A DNA stretch of 64,000 bases from Marinobacter arenosus (lineage in GTDB: Bacteria; Pseudomonadota; Gammaproteobacteria; Pseudomonadales; Oleiphilaceae), in assembly GCF_019264345.1 (NCBI RefSeq), contig NZ_JAHVAO010000001.1, forward strand, positions 310,001-374,000, in the 5' to 3' direction. The translations under genes and the position numbers were made by a program. Within the stretch, counting starts at the first letter, position 1, and each line of letters opens with the position of its first letter. The notes under the pieces are model-generated. The model saw nothing but the letters and a program-made list of their open reading frames with translations, was not told where the DNA came from and searched no databases. This document shows, in pieces, positions 52,179 through 62,142 of this stretch.

Positions 52179-53093
52179 CTAGTCCGGCAACGGAATAAAT
52201 TCCGTTTCGTCGCCGGGAACGACCGGGAATCGACCAGCCTTCCAGTCCGATTTGGCCTGTTCGATTCGTTCCGCCCGGCTGGACACAAAGTTCCATTCCA
52301 TATGCCGGGGCGAGAACGGTTCGCCGCCTATCAGGGCAATTCGGGTTTCTTCTTTCGCCAGGATTTGGACACCGTGGTCGGGCCCCAAAACCGCCATAGT
52401 AAATTGCGGAATGTCGACGTCCCGTGCGCCCAGCGAGCCTTGAGCGACATACAGGGCACGTTCCTCGGCGTGGGGCAGGGTGAGCGTCTGCCCTTGTTGC
52501 AAATGGGCTTCGATGTACAGGGTGTCTGCAAAGACATCGACGGGGGAGGTCAGGCCATAAGCGCTGCCCATAATGACCCGTACGGGAACGCCGTCGACCT
52601 CCTTGGCCGGAATCATTTCGCTGGGATAGTGCGTGAACGCGGGGTCGATTTCCTCTTTCGTCTCGGGCAACGCCAGCCAGAGCTGAAGCCCGTGCAATGT
52701 ATGATCAGAGGCGGTTACTTCGGGACGCTCCCGTTCGGAGTGGACGATACCCTTGCCGGCCACCATCAAATTAATGTCGCCGGGCCTGATGGCCTGCAGG
52801 TTACCCAGAGAGTCCCGGTGGAGGATCTCACCCTCGAACAGATAAGTCACTGTCGCCAGGTTGATGTGGGGGTGAGGTCGTACGTTGATGCCGTCACCGG
52901 CTTTAAACTGCGCTGGCCCCATGTGGTCAAAGAAAATCCAGGGGCCGACCATCTGGCGTTCCTTCGTCGGCAGGACCCGTCGCACGGAGAACCCACCGAG
53001 ATCCTTTTCTCTGGGCTGAATCAAGAGCTCCACGGCACCACAGGATGGGGCGACGGTGCATTCGAGTGCCAGGGATCGGGTGAGATTGCTCAT
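52179..53093 (-). CDS. Pirin family protein
   Basis: This is a bicupin protein of 304 residues. The N-terminal cupin has the pirin metal ligands (VRPHPHINLATVTYLFEGE and IVHSERE), with the sequence FSVRRVLPTKERQMVGPWIF typical of the family. Pirins bind iron or other metals; some act as quercetin dioxygenases or redox sensors. The C-terminal half is a second cupin (GQTLTLPHAEERALYVAQGS). Its job here cannot be told; it is transcribed alone. Confidence 0.91.
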   Translation of the reverse strand: MSNLTRSLALECTVAPSCGAVELLIQPREKDLGGFSVRRVLPTKERQMVGPWIFFDHMGPAQFKAGDGINVRPHPHINLATVTYLFEGEILHRDSLGNLQAIRPGDINLMVAGKGIVHSERERPEVTASDHTLHGLQLWLALPETKEEIDPAFTHYPSEMIPAKEVDGVPVRVIMGSAYGLTSPVDVFADTLYIEAHLQQGQTLTLPHAEERALYVAQGSLGARDVDIPQFTMAVLGPDHGVQILAKEETRIALIGGEPFSPRHMEWNFVSSRAERIEQAKSDWKAGRFPVVPGDETEFIPLPD

Positions 53094-53270
53094 GGTCGTG
53101 CCTCCTGTGACGTTTTAAGTGAGTTATGTCGAGGTGGGCTTGGTTCAATAAATCTAGCCGATGGTTTTGTGCGACGGTAGGCAAAAGGTTGGGCCATCAC
53201 CTTTCAGAAAATAGGCAAAAATTTTGAACAACGAACGCTAAAAAATACGCACTCACATCGGCTGCCTGCG

Positions 53271-54146
53271 TTAAATGACGATGGTTTTCTTCTCTCGCAC
53301 GGCACCTCTTCCGCCGGCGTATAGACCTTGGATCCTGCCGTTGTGGTCAATTTGGAGCCGCACAGTCAGCACACTGGGAGAGGGCGAGGGCATCCAGCGA
53401 CCCTGCTCTATGGCAAATTCCGTTTTTTCTACGCCAAGTGTATCGTGCAGATAGCACGCAAGAGGACCAGCCGCCATGCCGGTTGCGGACTCCTCGCGTA
53501 TTCCATACCGAGGGGCGAACATCCGGGTCCCGGCGTCCCGTCCATCAGCGACGCCGTCCAGGCAAAAAACGTAGAACCCGATCAGATCCAGCGCCTTGCT
53601 CAGCCTCTCGATCATTGAAAAATCAGGTTGAAGGGCTTTCATCGTCTCGACGTCGCGAATGCCGACCAGTACAAAGCTGTTGCCCGTGTTCACGATTGTT
53701 GGTTCGGTGCCATCAATGAGATCTGATTGCGCTAACCCCAGTGCCTGTAGAGTCAAATGAAGATCAGGTTCGCTGAGCGGCGTATAGACAGGCGCCTTTT
53801 GCTCCATGAACGCAACGTCGCCTTCCATCTTGATTGATCTGTTCCCATCAATCGTCTCCTTGGATGACTGATCGTTTGCCAGCAAACCGTTTTGACGCAG
53901 ATAGCTGAAGGTCGCGATGGTCGCGTGCCCGCAGTGGGCGATCTGCTGCGTTGGCGTAAAGAACTCCAGCTTTAGATCGGCTGAATCGGATGGAGACACA
54001 AACGCCGTTTCGGACAAACCGACAGCGGCTGCAATCTTTTGTTTTTGGCTTGCGCTGAACCGGTCTGCGTTCAGAACAATGCCCGCCGGATTCCCACCAG
54101 AATTGCCGTCAACAAAAGCACTGACAATTGGAATCTCAATGTTCAT
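53271..54146 (-). CDS. PhzF-family isomerase-like protein
   Basis: This protein of 291 residues has the PhzF double fold: VSAFVDGNSGGNPAGIVLNA, the catalytic Glu in VGLSETAFVSPS, FFTPTQQIAHCGHATIATFS and GIREESATGMAAGPLACYL. PhzF is an isomerase of phenazine synthesis, but most relatives in other bacteria have unknown substrates, and no phenazine genes are nearby. The ATG at 54146 (MNIEIPIVSAF) is chosen over an upstream codon at 54227 because the family begins there. Confidence 0.9.
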   Translation of the reverse strand: MNIEIPIVSAFVDGNSGGNPAGIVLNADRFSASQKQKIAAAVGLSETAFVSPSDSADLKLEFFTPTQQIAHCGHATIATFSYLRQNGLLANDQSSKETIDGNRSIKMEGDVAFMEQKAPVYTPLSEPDLHLTLQALGLAQSDLIDGTEPTIVNTGNSFVLVGIRDVETMKALQPDFSMIERLSKALDLIGFYVFCLDGVADGRDAGTRMFAPRYGIREESATGMAAGPLACYLHDTLGVEKTEFAIEQGRWMPSPSPSVLTVRLQIDHNGRIQGLYAGGRGAVREKKTIVI

Positions 54147-54282
54147 GACCGTCACGCCTCCTTCATGGGGTTGTACACCTGTCGTGTTTGACAGGGTTAG
54201 TGTTCCAATCGCAGGTCCATGGAACAAGAGGGCAAGTCAGCTTACGTGGCGCAATTTCCCCCGAAAAAGCCTCGCCCGCCCA

Positions 54283-55410
54283 TCAAAAAAACCACTGGGC
54301 TTCCAACAAACCCAGGTTGTTGAGGGCCCCGTATTCACTGTTGTCATTGCCGCCAAACAGCTGCACGCCCGCTGTCAGATACACCTCCATGGGTATCGGC
54401 AGTGCCCAGGTGGAGCGGGGATAAAACACCCAGCTGTGGTCGTCGGCATTGCGGATCGCGACCACTCGGTACTGCCAGAACGGATTGATGTCCTGCCAAA
54501 CCAGGAGGCCGGTGTAGTGGCGGTCCGCGTATTGGGGCTCCCCGGCGGCCAGGCGGCTGAAAGACAGTCCCGGATCGGGCGCGGGCCGGCCGTTGTAGAA
54601 GTATTCCAGGGCAAGATTGACACCGTTACGGAACGACCAGTTGAGATCCGCCACCGCCTGCCAGTAGCTGGCTTCCTCGTCGGGCCCGCTCCACACCGCT
54701 TCCATGCGCCAGCCGGTGCCGGCCAGTGAACCGCTGCCGCCGATACCAGCCTTGGTGACATCCGTGAAGGTTCCGGCCATCACACTGGCATCCACACCGG
54801 CCACGAAGCGCTTGACCCGGGCGGCGGTGCTGGCCTCGTCGTCCTCATGTTGCGGGGCATGCACGGCACTGATCCGGCCCAGGGCGCCCCAGGGCATATC
54901 CCAGAGCAGGGCATCGACGCCGATGCGCTCATCCGGTTCCAGTTGAAGGGGGCTCACCGGGTTGAGGATATCCATGGGGTTCCAGATCAGCGCCGTGGAC
55001 CAGTTCACCTGCTGCCGTCCGAAACGCCAATCCCCCGCCGGTGAACGCCACTGCACCGTGCCCCGGTACAACTGGTGGCGGGCCACAAGATCGCCGGATT
55101 CGGTCAGCTCGCCCTGCAGGTCCCAATAGCGTGGATCCGGGGCGTCCTTGAGCAGGGCGAATTCGGGGCTGTCGAGGAAGCTGCCGGTAACCAGTTCCAC
55201 ATCGTAGGCCGCCTCCAGGGTCCAGTCGCCCTGGCGATAGCGGGGTTCCAGGCGCAGACGGGTGAGGTTCGACACATACGGATCGTCGTCCACCAGCGAA
55301 CGCGAACCCACAGTGAGGTTCTTGAGGGAGCCGGAATGGCTGAAGTCGGCCCCGGCGGGCGGCGCCAGCATCAGGCTCACCGCGATTGCAGCGCAGGTGC
55401 GCTTAACCAT
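54283..55410 (-). CDS. Outer-membrane barrel protein of the ABC envelope-trafficking operon
   Basis: A signal peptide (IAVSLMLAPPAGAD) precedes a 350-residue beta-rich protein: NLTRLRLEPRYRQGDWTLEA, WRFGRQQVNWSTALIWNPMD, LALEYFYNGRPAPDP and a C-terminal LGLLEAQWFF ending in Phe. The pattern of alternating residues and W-rich strands is like DUF1302-type barrels. It starts within the end of the permease gene (8-base overlap), so the two are co-translated. It is probably the outer-membrane part of the system encoded by 54283-59349. Confidence 0.75.
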   Translation of the reverse strand: MVKRTCAAIAVSLMLAPPAGADFSHSGSLKNLTVGSRSLVDDDPYVSNLTRLRLEPRYRQGDWTLEAAYDVELVTGSFLDSPEFALLKDAPDPRYWDLQGELTESGDLVARHQLYRGTVQWRSPAGDWRFGRQQVNWSTALIWNPMDILNPVSPLQLEPDERIGVDALLWDMPWGALGRISAVHAPQHEDDEASTAARVKRFVAGVDASVMAGTFTDVTKAGIGGSGSLAGTGWRMEAVWSGPDEEASYWQAVADLNWSFRNGVNLALEYFYNGRPAPDPGLSFSRLAAGEPQYADRHYTGLLVWQDINPFWQYRVVAIRNADDHSWVFYPRSTWALPIPMEVYLTAGVQLFGGNDNSEYGALNNLGLLEAQWFF

Positions 55411-57907
55411 GGCGAATCGCCTCCACCGGATCCAGTCTTGATGCCCGTCGCGCCGGGTACAGGGCCACCAGAACGGAGCAGATGAAAAGCAGCAGACCAG
55501 GCAGCCAGACGTGGTCGAAGATGAGCACCGGGTAAATCACGTCCGTGACTCCGGGAACGGCTTCAAATGAATGAGCGACGGCCGAGAGGTCGATCCCCCT
55601 GCGGTTATACCAGGCCACGATCAGTGTTCCGACCACACTGCCGGCGGCCATGCCCAGTAGCGCCAGAAACAGCGCCTCAAAGAGGATGGTCAGCACCACC
55701 TGGGAGCCGCGCGTTCCCAACGCCAGCATCACACCCAGCTCACGGGTGCGCTCCATCACCGACATCACCATGGTGTTCATGACACCGATCGCAACCACGA
55801 CGAACACCACCGACAGGATCAGGTAAAAGTCGATCCGGGTCATGTCGATCATTTGCATCACTATGGGTAACAGGGTTTCCCAGTCCTGGGCCACCAAATC
55901 ATCAGGCAGGGTGCGGTTAAGGTCCCGGGCCAGAGGTGTGCTTTGGCTGCGGTCCTGCAACCGAAGGGCGATACGCGAGGCCTGGTCCGGCTGGAAACTG
56001 AGCAGAGTCCGGGCCTTGGTGAGGCTCGTGAAGACGTACTCACTGTCGAACAGGTCGCTACCGGTGCGGTAGATGCCGGCAATCGGGTAAGCGCTGGAGG
56101 CGAGGTCTCCGCTGGCCTGCTGGACGGTGACGACCAGCTTGTCGCCCAGACGGGCGTCCAGTTCGTCTGACAGTTTCTGGCCGATCACGATGCCGTCGCC
56201 GGCCGGCTCCACGTAATGGCCTTCAACGATGTAATTCGCCAATCGGGTCACCTGTTGTTCCCGCTCCGGATCCACACCCACCACCTCCACCGGGCGGCTG
56301 GTCTTGGGATTGGCAACCATGGCCTTGACGTGCACCCGCGGGGCGACGGCTTCGACGTTGGGCTGCTGCACCAGCGCCTTTACGCGGGAGGCGGTATCGG
56401 AGATACGCAGGGCCGGGGACAGGTCGACATCATGGCCCCGCTGCATCACCTGCACATGGCCACTCAACTGCTGGGTGGAGTTGCGGATCATCTGCTCGAA
56501 GAAACCATCGGTGAAACCGTACAGGAACAGATAGGCGGCGAGCCCGAACGCGGTAGCCGACGCGGTGATCAGGGAACGGCGCGGGTTGCGGAACACCGAG
56601 CGCAGCGCCATCTGGGCAAAAATCAGGAGACGATTGTTGGCGGTGACCTCGGCATGGACGCGGCGCAGACGGTTGCTGGCGCTGCGATGGGCATCCATGG
56701 CTTCCAGGGGCGTATGACGGCTGGCAATCCAGGCCGGCACAACGGCGGCCAGTAGGGCCACAATGATCACCACCACGCCAATGATCAGCCAACGGACGGG
56801 ACTGGTGGTGGGATAAACGATACCGCTCAGCCCCGGCATGGTGTCCATGGCCTGGATGTAGGCGGTGAAGTCGAGGCCGTGGCTGGCGTAATAGGTGGTC
56901 ACGGCCAGGCCCAGGAGCAGGCCAAGGGCATAGCCCACCAGGGCCAGCAGGGTGGTTTCCATCAGCACCAGTTGCACAATCCGCGACCCGGAGGTGCCCA
57001 AAGCCATCATCACCCCGAACTCCCGGCCGCGCTCCATCACAGACATCAGGATGGTGTTGACGATACCGGCCGCCACAACCACAAACACCACGAAGATAAC
57101 GATGTAGGTCACCGCGTTGTGAAAATCGACCATTTGCATCAGCGACGGCATCAGGGCGGGCCAGTCGAGGACTTCCACACCACGCTCGCCCAACTGTGTC
57201 TCCAGGGTTGCCACGACACCCTTAAGGAGGTCGGGGTCGTCCACCCGGGCGGCGACCTCCGTTACCCGGCCCCAAAAGGCATACAGGGACTGGGCTGCAT
57301 CAAGAGGGATCTGGGCCACACCGCCGTCTATGCGTTTCACGCCGGTTTCAAACAGACCCACCACCCGGAAGCGGTCGGCGCCAATGGAACCGTCCGCTGC
57401 CTGCACCACCAGGGCCAGTTCGTCGTCCAGGGCCACCTCCAGTGCCCGGGCGGCGCCCGTGCCAAGGACGATTTCGTTACCGGATTGCAGATAGCGGCCC
57501 TGGACGATGGATCGGTCCAGCCGCGTGACGGAGCGCTCCTGCTCGGGCGCCACCCCCATTACCTGCAGGGCCCGGGACTGGTCGGCGAGACTGGCCAGCG
57601 CGTGGCCGGTGACCCGGGGCGTGGCGGCGTCCACGCCGGGGAGATCGGCGACAGCCTCTGTCAGCTGCCATTGCTGCGGGAGAGCGATGTTCATTTCCCG
57701 CTCGTCGTGGAAGCCGCGCTTGTGCACCTTAAGGTCGCCGGTCACGTAGCCGGTCATGTTGTTGATCATCTGGGCATTGATGCCGTCGATAAAGGCCCAC
57801 AGGAACACCAGCCCGGCCACGCCGACGGTCAGGGAGAGCAGGGTGATGCCGGTGCGGCGGCGGTTGGCGCGCAGGTTGCCCAGGGCCAATCGCAGCCAGG
57901 CCATCAT
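55403..57907 (-). CDS. Tandem-duplicated FtsX/MacB-type ABC permease (LolC-LolE-like fusion)
   Basis: The protein has 834 residues in two homologous halves. Each half has an N-terminal helix (LALGNLRANRRRTGITLLSL; MALRSVFRNPRRSLITASAT), a periplasmic domain (GDLKVHKRGF; GHVQVMQRGH), and three C-terminal helices starting NTILMSVMERGREFGVMMAL and NTMVMSVMERTRELGVMLAL. These are MacB/LolC-type permeases, normally separate proteins working as a dimer. Here both are one chain, so a single copy plus two ATPases would form the transporter. It overlaps the ATPase gene by four bases. The substrate is unknown, perhaps a lipid or lipoprotein. Confidence 0.88.
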   Translation of the reverse strand: MMAWLRLALGNLRANRRRTGITLLSLTVGVAGLVFLWAFIDGINAQMINNMTGYVTGDLKVHKRGFHDEREMNIALPQQWQLTEAVADLPGVDAATPRVTGHALASLADQSRALQVMGVAPEQERSVTRLDRSIVQGRYLQSGNEIVLGTGAARALEVALDDELALVVQAADGSIGADRFRVVGLFETGVKRIDGGVAQIPLDAAQSLYAFWGRVTEVAARVDDPDLLKGVVATLETQLGERGVEVLDWPALMPSLMQMVDFHNAVTYIVIFVVFVVVAAGIVNTILMSVMERGREFGVMMALGTSGSRIVQLVLMETTLLALVGYALGLLLGLAVTTYYASHGLDFTAYIQAMDTMPGLSGIVYPTTSPVRWLIIGVVVIIVALLAAVVPAWIASRHTPLEAMDAHRSASNRLRRVHAEVTANNRLLIFAQMALRSVFRNPRRSLITASATAFGLAAYLFLYGFTDGFFEQMIRNSTQQLSGHVQVMQRGHDVDLSPALRISDTASRVKALVQQPNVEAVAPRVHVKAMVANPKTSRPVEVVGVDPEREQQVTRLANYIVEGHYVEPAGDGIVIGQKLSDELDARLGDKLVVTVQQASGDLASSAYPIAGIYRTGSDLFDSEYVFTSLTKARTLLSFQPDQASRIALRLQDRSQSTPLARDLNRTLPDDLVAQDWETLLPIVMQMIDMTRIDFYLILSVVFVVVAIGVMNTMVMSVMERTRELGVMLALGTRGSQVVLTILFEALFLALLGMAAGSVVGTLIVAWYNRRGIDLSAVAHSFEAVPGVTDVIYPVLIFDHVWLPGLLLFICSVLVALYPARRASRLDPVEAIRHG

Positions 57908-58590
57908 GACCGGTGCTCCTCGCGTTCGATGCGCCCGTCCTTGAGGTGCACCACCCGGCGGGCCCGCTCCATCACCATGGGATCATGGGTCGAGAAGACA
58001 AAGGTAACGCCGTGCTCGTCATTCATCCGCCTCATCATGTCCAGCAGGGCGGCGCCGGTTCTGGAGTCGAGGTTGGCGGTGGGCTCGTCGGCCAGAACAA
58101 TGGCCGGCTGGCTGACAATGGCCCGGGCCACCGCCACCCGCTGCTGCTGGCCTCCAGACAGTTCGTTGGGCAGACGACCTTCCATCCCCTCCAGACCGAC
58201 CTCTGCCAATATCTGCCGAGCCTTTTCGCGTCGCTCGCGGAACGGCACGCCGCGCAGCATCAACACGTATTCCACGTTTTCCTGGGCCGAAAGCACGCCG
58301 ATCAGGTTGTATTCCTGGAACACGAAACCGATCTTCCACAATCGCAACGCGGTACGCTTCCTGCGGTTGAGGCCGGTAATCTCCTGGCCATCGATCTGGA
58401 TGCGGCCGGAGGTGGGTTCATCCAGGGCACCGATCTGGTTGAGCAGGGTGGTCTTGCCGGAACCGGACGGCCCCACCAGGGTAGTGAATTCGCCGGCCTC
58501 GATCGCCACGGAAACGTCATCAAGCGCTTTGACCGCCACGCTGTCCTGACGGTAGATGCGCGAGGTTTTTTCCACATTCACAATCGCCAT
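57904..58590 (-). CDS. ABC transporter ATPase, LolD/MacB-like
   Basis: The 228-residue ATPase has Walker A GPSGSGKTTLL, Q-loop FVFQEYNLIG, signature LSGGQQQRVAVARAI, Walker B IVLADEPTANLD and the H-loop FSTHDP. The arrangement is that of LolD/MacB ATPases, which power extraction or mechanotransmission rather than classical transport. It works with the permease that overlaps its end. Nine bases separate it from the LolA-like gene upstream. Confidence 0.93.
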   Translation of the reverse strand: MAIVNVEKTSRIYRQDSVAVKALDDVSVAIEAGEFTTLVGPSGSGKTTLLNQIGALDEPTSGRIQIDGQEITGLNRRKRTALRLWKIGFVFQEYNLIGVLSAQENVEYVLMLRGVPFRERREKARQILAEVGLEGMEGRLPNELSGGQQQRVAVARAIVSQPAIVLADEPTANLDSRTGAALLDMMRRMNDEHGVTFVFSTHDPMVMERARRVVHLKDGRIEREEHRS

Positions 58591-58599
58591 GACGTGTCC

Positions 58600-59349
58600 T
58601 CACTGTGGATTGCGCAGGCGGCGCAGGGAGAAGAGGTCGTCCTCCAGGGGCACGTTAAACTCGATGGACTCGATCTCGATCACGGTGCGGGATTTGGCGT
58701 CGTCGGTCTCCACCATGGTCCAGCGGGTGGGAATGCGGCGCCCGCCTACGGTCTCGATGGCGCTGTAGGTCATTTCCTTGACCGCCTGATCCCGCTCGCC
58801 GAAGTAAGTCACGGCTACGGGTATATGGTCCTCGCGGATTTTGAATTCCAAACGGCTCCACACGACCGGCGCGTCCGGCTTGGGAGTAGAGCGCACGTGG
58901 TAGACGGTCACCCCGTCCTGCTCTTCGCTGCCGGTGATTTCGTGGCTGTAGTCGTTGACGAACGAACTCTCCTTGACCAGGTCGTCATTGCTGAAGTTGG
59001 AGCCCATCCAGGGCTGGAGCATCATCGAGGGCGGGATCTTGATGGTGCGATCCACCTTGGGCAGGTAGTTCCACATGGCAGCCTTGATGCGCAGCGAGCC
59101 GATGCCGGCTTCTTTCTTGGGCGCGTGGATGCGGATCAGAGTGTTCTCTGGCCGATCCATCCAGGCTTCCAGGTCCAGCTCCCGCGTCCAGTATTCGGTT
59201 TCGATGCGCATGGTAAAACGGCCATGATTGGAATCGCCCCAGAGGGTGTTTTCCATACCATCGACGAGCTCCGCGCCACCAGGCGACGACTCGGCAGCGA
59301 CCGCAAACAAGGATAACAGGAGCAGGGCTGGGAGAAGCCTTTTCATCAC
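58600..59349 (-). CDS. Outer-membrane lipoprotein-sorting (LolA-like) protein
   Basis: This is a secreted protein of 249 residues with a signal peptide (RLLPALLLLSLFAVAAESS). The remainder is beta-rich and resembles the LolA/LolB-fold proteins annotated as outer-membrane lipoprotein-sorting: GRFTMRIETEYWTRELDLEA, LIRIHAPKKEAGIGSLRIK, MWNYLPKVDRTIKIPPSM and RTVIEIESIEFNVPLEDD. Proteins of this type carry a hydrophobic cargo across the periplasm. It is the first gene of the minus-strand operon. The next three genes encode ATPase, permease and barrel. Confidence 0.85.
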   Translation of the reverse strand: MMKRLLPALLLLSLFAVAAESSPGGAELVDGMENTLWGDSNHGRFTMRIETEYWTRELDLEAWMDRPENTLIRIHAPKKEAGIGSLRIKAAMWNYLPKVDRTIKIPPSMMLQPWMGSNFSNDDLVKESSFVNDYSHEITGSEEQDGVTVYHVRSTPKPDAPVVWSRLEFKIREDHIPVAVTYFGERDQAVKEMTYSAIETVGGRRIPTRWTMVETDDAKSRTVIEIESIEFNVPLEDDLFSLRRLRNPQ

Positions 59350-59624
59350 GAAGTCCTTTGTCGTTTGCTGGTGTTTTCGTCAGCTCGAACCCTTGAGTCA
59401 CTCAAAGGCTAAGAAACCGGCGAATTCTCCCTGAGACACGACTGCGTCCAACGATTACTCGACTTCTTTTTAGATTGAATCAAGTGACATTGCCCCGTCA
59501 TGACCTCCATCAAATCTAGGGGCTGAACTCATTTAAAAGCGATGAGGGCTCCGCTGCGGCCATCGAGGCTCGCTTGAGCGGGTTGGGTTGGCACGATCAA
59601 CCTAACGGGAAACAGTCCGGCCCA

Positions 59625-60455
59625 CTAGAAGTAAAACGATCCGTATATCCGTGCGCCCCGGTAGAGGTCGTCCACACGTCCATCGAAATCGTCGTCATCT
59701 ACGTCAACCGCAATGGCCAATCGTGATAGTGAGGCACCCAGCGCGAAATTCCGCATCAAGCGGTACTCGGCGCCAACCTGAAGTTCGAGCAGGGAGCCAC
59801 GGATTTTGTCTTCGAAGTCGAAGTAGAAGCTGTCAGTTCGGAATCGGGCCGTTAAGCGTGGTGTTACCGCGTAATCCATCCTGAAACCGAAAACCGGCAT
59901 GGGCGCGGTGGTCGACGCCGTTTCCACGAAATCTCCCGCAGATGAGGCCAGCCGAACCTCATAGTCCAGTACGTTGAAACCCGCAGATACCGCCAGCTCC
60001 ACTCTATCTACATGATAAAAACTGTAGGCGTACGCAAGTTTGTAGATATCGTTATTAATAGAGCTGTCGATCTCGACACTGCGGGAGAACGTCCGATCCC
60101 GAAAGGTGATTTCCCGCGTGATCACTCGGCTGCCATCACGTTCAAGCTGGAAAGCTGCCAGCTCCAGCCGGTGCCGGCTATTGAAGCGATAATAGGTCTC
60201 GAATGACGGTGTGGTAATGGTGGAATCTCCATCAAGATCATTCGCGAAGTCAATGGTTGTGCCAATGCCAGCTGTTGCGCCGCTCGCGGAGACTGTCGTG
60301 TCTGAGTCGAAGACAAACAAGGCCCCCAGCTGGATCATTCCACGATCGGGAAAGGTCTTGCCATCGGCCTCGGCCGAAAATGCTTCATCTGAGGTCAGGG
60401 CGGTTCCGAAAAGTATTGGTAAGCAGGCGATCTGCAGTAGCTTTTGCAGTTTCAT
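59625..60455 (-). CDS. Outer-membrane beta-barrel protein, unknown function
   Basis: A signal peptide (ACLPILFGTALTSDEAFSA) is followed by a barrel of about 250 residues with alternating aromatic strands: GMIQLGALFVFDSDT, SFETYYRFNSRHRLELAAFQ, NDIYKLAYAYSFYHVDRVEL, LTARFRTDSFYFDFEDK and a C-terminal GARIYGSFYF ending in Phe. An Asp-rich loop (VDVDDDDFDGRVDD) could bind calcium. No specific family is recognised. The gene is monocistronic. Confidence 0.75.
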   Translation of the reverse strand: MKLQKLLQIACLPILFGTALTSDEAFSAEADGKTFPDRGMIQLGALFVFDSDTTVSASGATAGIGTTIDFANDLDGDSTITTPSFETYYRFNSRHRLELAAFQLERDGSRVITREITFRDRTFSRSVEIDSSINNDIYKLAYAYSFYHVDRVELAVSAGFNVLDYEVRLASSAGDFVETASTTAPMPVFGFRMDYAVTPRLTARFRTDSFYFDFEDKIRGSLLELQVGAEYRLMRNFALGASLSRLAIAVDVDDDDFDGRVDDLYRGARIYGSFYF

Positions 60456-60657
60456 GCGATCAAGCCTCCGGCCTTTTTGTGTTCTGACAGGACGGCTTGA
60501 TCTGTCTGTTGAGTTGATTTTAGTTTAGTTCGGCGATAGCAATGAGCAACTCATCTTCCGTATAAAGACGGGTCGAAACCGGCTTTTGATGAAGGCTTTA
60601 CAAATAGGTGCAGGTGTATGAAGTTGCCGATGCATCAGGACAGGGTAAGGGCCATAA

Positions 60658-62064
60658 ATGACTGACGAGTACCGCTATCAGCAACTGGAAGGCTGGTTAT
60701 TGAAGGGAATCCTGGAGCAGCGCTGGCGGTTGGGAGAGCGCCTTCCTTCGATCCGAACACTGTGTGCCGAACAGAAATTGTCCAAGGCAACGGTTCAGCA
60801 CGCCCTGCAGCGACTGGAGACCCAGGGCCTGATCGAGGCTCGCCCTAAAGCTGGCTATTTTGTTTCCTTGCGGCCGGATGAAGTGAAGAAGCCGGTTAGT
60901 CGTGCCCGGATAGAAGCCCCACGCCCGGTAAATGTCAGCGATCTGCTGCTGGATATCATGGGCCGTAGTGCGGCGTTTGATTTACTGCCGGACCTTCACA
61001 GTGGCGACCTTCCGCCAGGCATAGTGACTCTGAACCGTTCGATAGGCCGGGCACTGAGACGCCAGAAGGGCGAAGACTTCCAGTATTACGATAAGCCTGC
61101 AGGGTTTGACGGCTTGCGGGAGCAGTTGGCGCTCCATCATGCCAGGCGAGGGTGGACTGCCTCACCGGAACAGCTTTGCATCACCTCAGGTTGCCAACAT
61201 GCCCTGTTCCTGGCGCTGATGGCATCCTGTGAGCGTGGGGATGTGGTCGCTGTCGAATCCCCGGGATTTTATGGTGCCTTGCAACTTCTGGAACAGCTTG
61301 GCCTTAAAGTGGTGGAAGTGCCCACGTCCATGGAGACGGGCATGGACATGGACAGCCTTGAGGAAGTACTTGAGCGTTGGAAGGTAAGAGCCTGTATTGT
61401 ATCGCCTTCGTTTTCGACACCGGGAGGTGCGTTGATGCCGGAGTCAGCCAAAAATCGCCTGCTTTCGTTGGCGGAACGGCATGACCTCGCGGTGATCGAA
61501 GACGATATCTATGGAGATACGGCACTTGGTCGTTCTCCTGATCCGCTGAAGGCCATGGATGTTGAGGATCGGGTTATCCTGTGCAGCTCTTTCTCCAAAT
61601 CCCTGTCCCGGGATTTGCGACTTGGCTGGATATCCGGTGCGCGTTGGCACGACAAGATCCTTCACCTGAAGCTGGTTACCCAACTGGCCAGCAGCCGGTA
61701 CCTCCAGCAGGGCGTGGCGGACTACATGGCCGATGGCAGTTTCACCTCCCACCTTCGCCGTCAGCGCCATGAACTGAGGGTTAACAGGGACAGATTGATT
61801 GCGTCGCTCCATACCTGGCCCGGGGAGGTACGGGTCAGTACCCCGCAAGGTGGCCTCACCGTCTGGGTGGAGTTGTCGGAGACGGTCGACACACTGGCGG
61901 CATACCCGAATGCCCTGAAGCACGGCATCATCATCACGCCGGGCCCGCTGTTTTCGGTCTCTGGCCAGTTCGAAAACTGCCTGAGAATAAGCTTCGCCCA
62001 TCCCTGGAACGAATCCCGAATGGACGCTCTCCGGCAATTACCCGGTTTACTGCACAACGAGTAG
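60658..62064 (+). CDS. MocR/GntR-type regulator with aminotransferase domain
   Basis: An N-terminal GntR winged helix (residues 1-75: LGERLPSIRTLCAEQKLSKA, QHALQRLETQGLIEARPKAG) is fused to a fold-type I aminotransferase domain. The PLP-binding Lys lies in LCSSFSKSLSRDLRLGW, with VIEDDIYGDTALGR before it. MocR regulators use PLP as effector cofactor and often control vitamin B6 or amino-acid metabolism, though some members keep aminotransferase activity. The target here is unknown. It is transcribed toward ccoG, 120 bases upstream of it. Confidence 0.92.
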   Translation: MTDEYRYQQLEGWLLKGILEQRWRLGERLPSIRTLCAEQKLSKATVQHALQRLETQGLIEARPKAGYFVSLRPDEVKKPVSRARIEAPRPVNVSDLLLDIMGRSAAFDLLPDLHSGDLPPGIVTLNRSIGRALRRQKGEDFQYYDKPAGFDGLREQLALHHARRGWTASPEQLCITSGCQHALFLALMASCERGDVVAVESPGFYGALQLLEQLGLKVVEVPTSMETGMDMDSLEEVLERWKVRACIVSPSFSTPGGALMPESAKNRLLSLAERHDLAVIEDDIYGDTALGRSPDPLKAMDVEDRVILCSSFSKSLSRDLRLGWISGARWHDKILHLKLVTQLASSRYLQQGVADYMADGSFTSHLRRQRHELRVNRDRLIASLHTWPGEVRVSTPQGGLTVWVELSETVDTLAAYPNALKHGIIITPGPLFSVSGQFENCLRISFAHPWNESRMDALRQLPGLLHNE

Positions 62065-62142
62065 AAACGTCTGACTGTGCCTGCATATCTGTACCCATCA
62101 AGATTATATTAATTGAGCCTGTGCCCATTGGGTGCTGAGCAT

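Noticed and set aside
56879..59316. Two very long plus-strand frames (556 and 467 codons)
   Set aside because: They are antisense to the permease, ATPase and LolA-like genes, which carry clear family motifs; their own products are His/Gly-rich and unlike any protein family.
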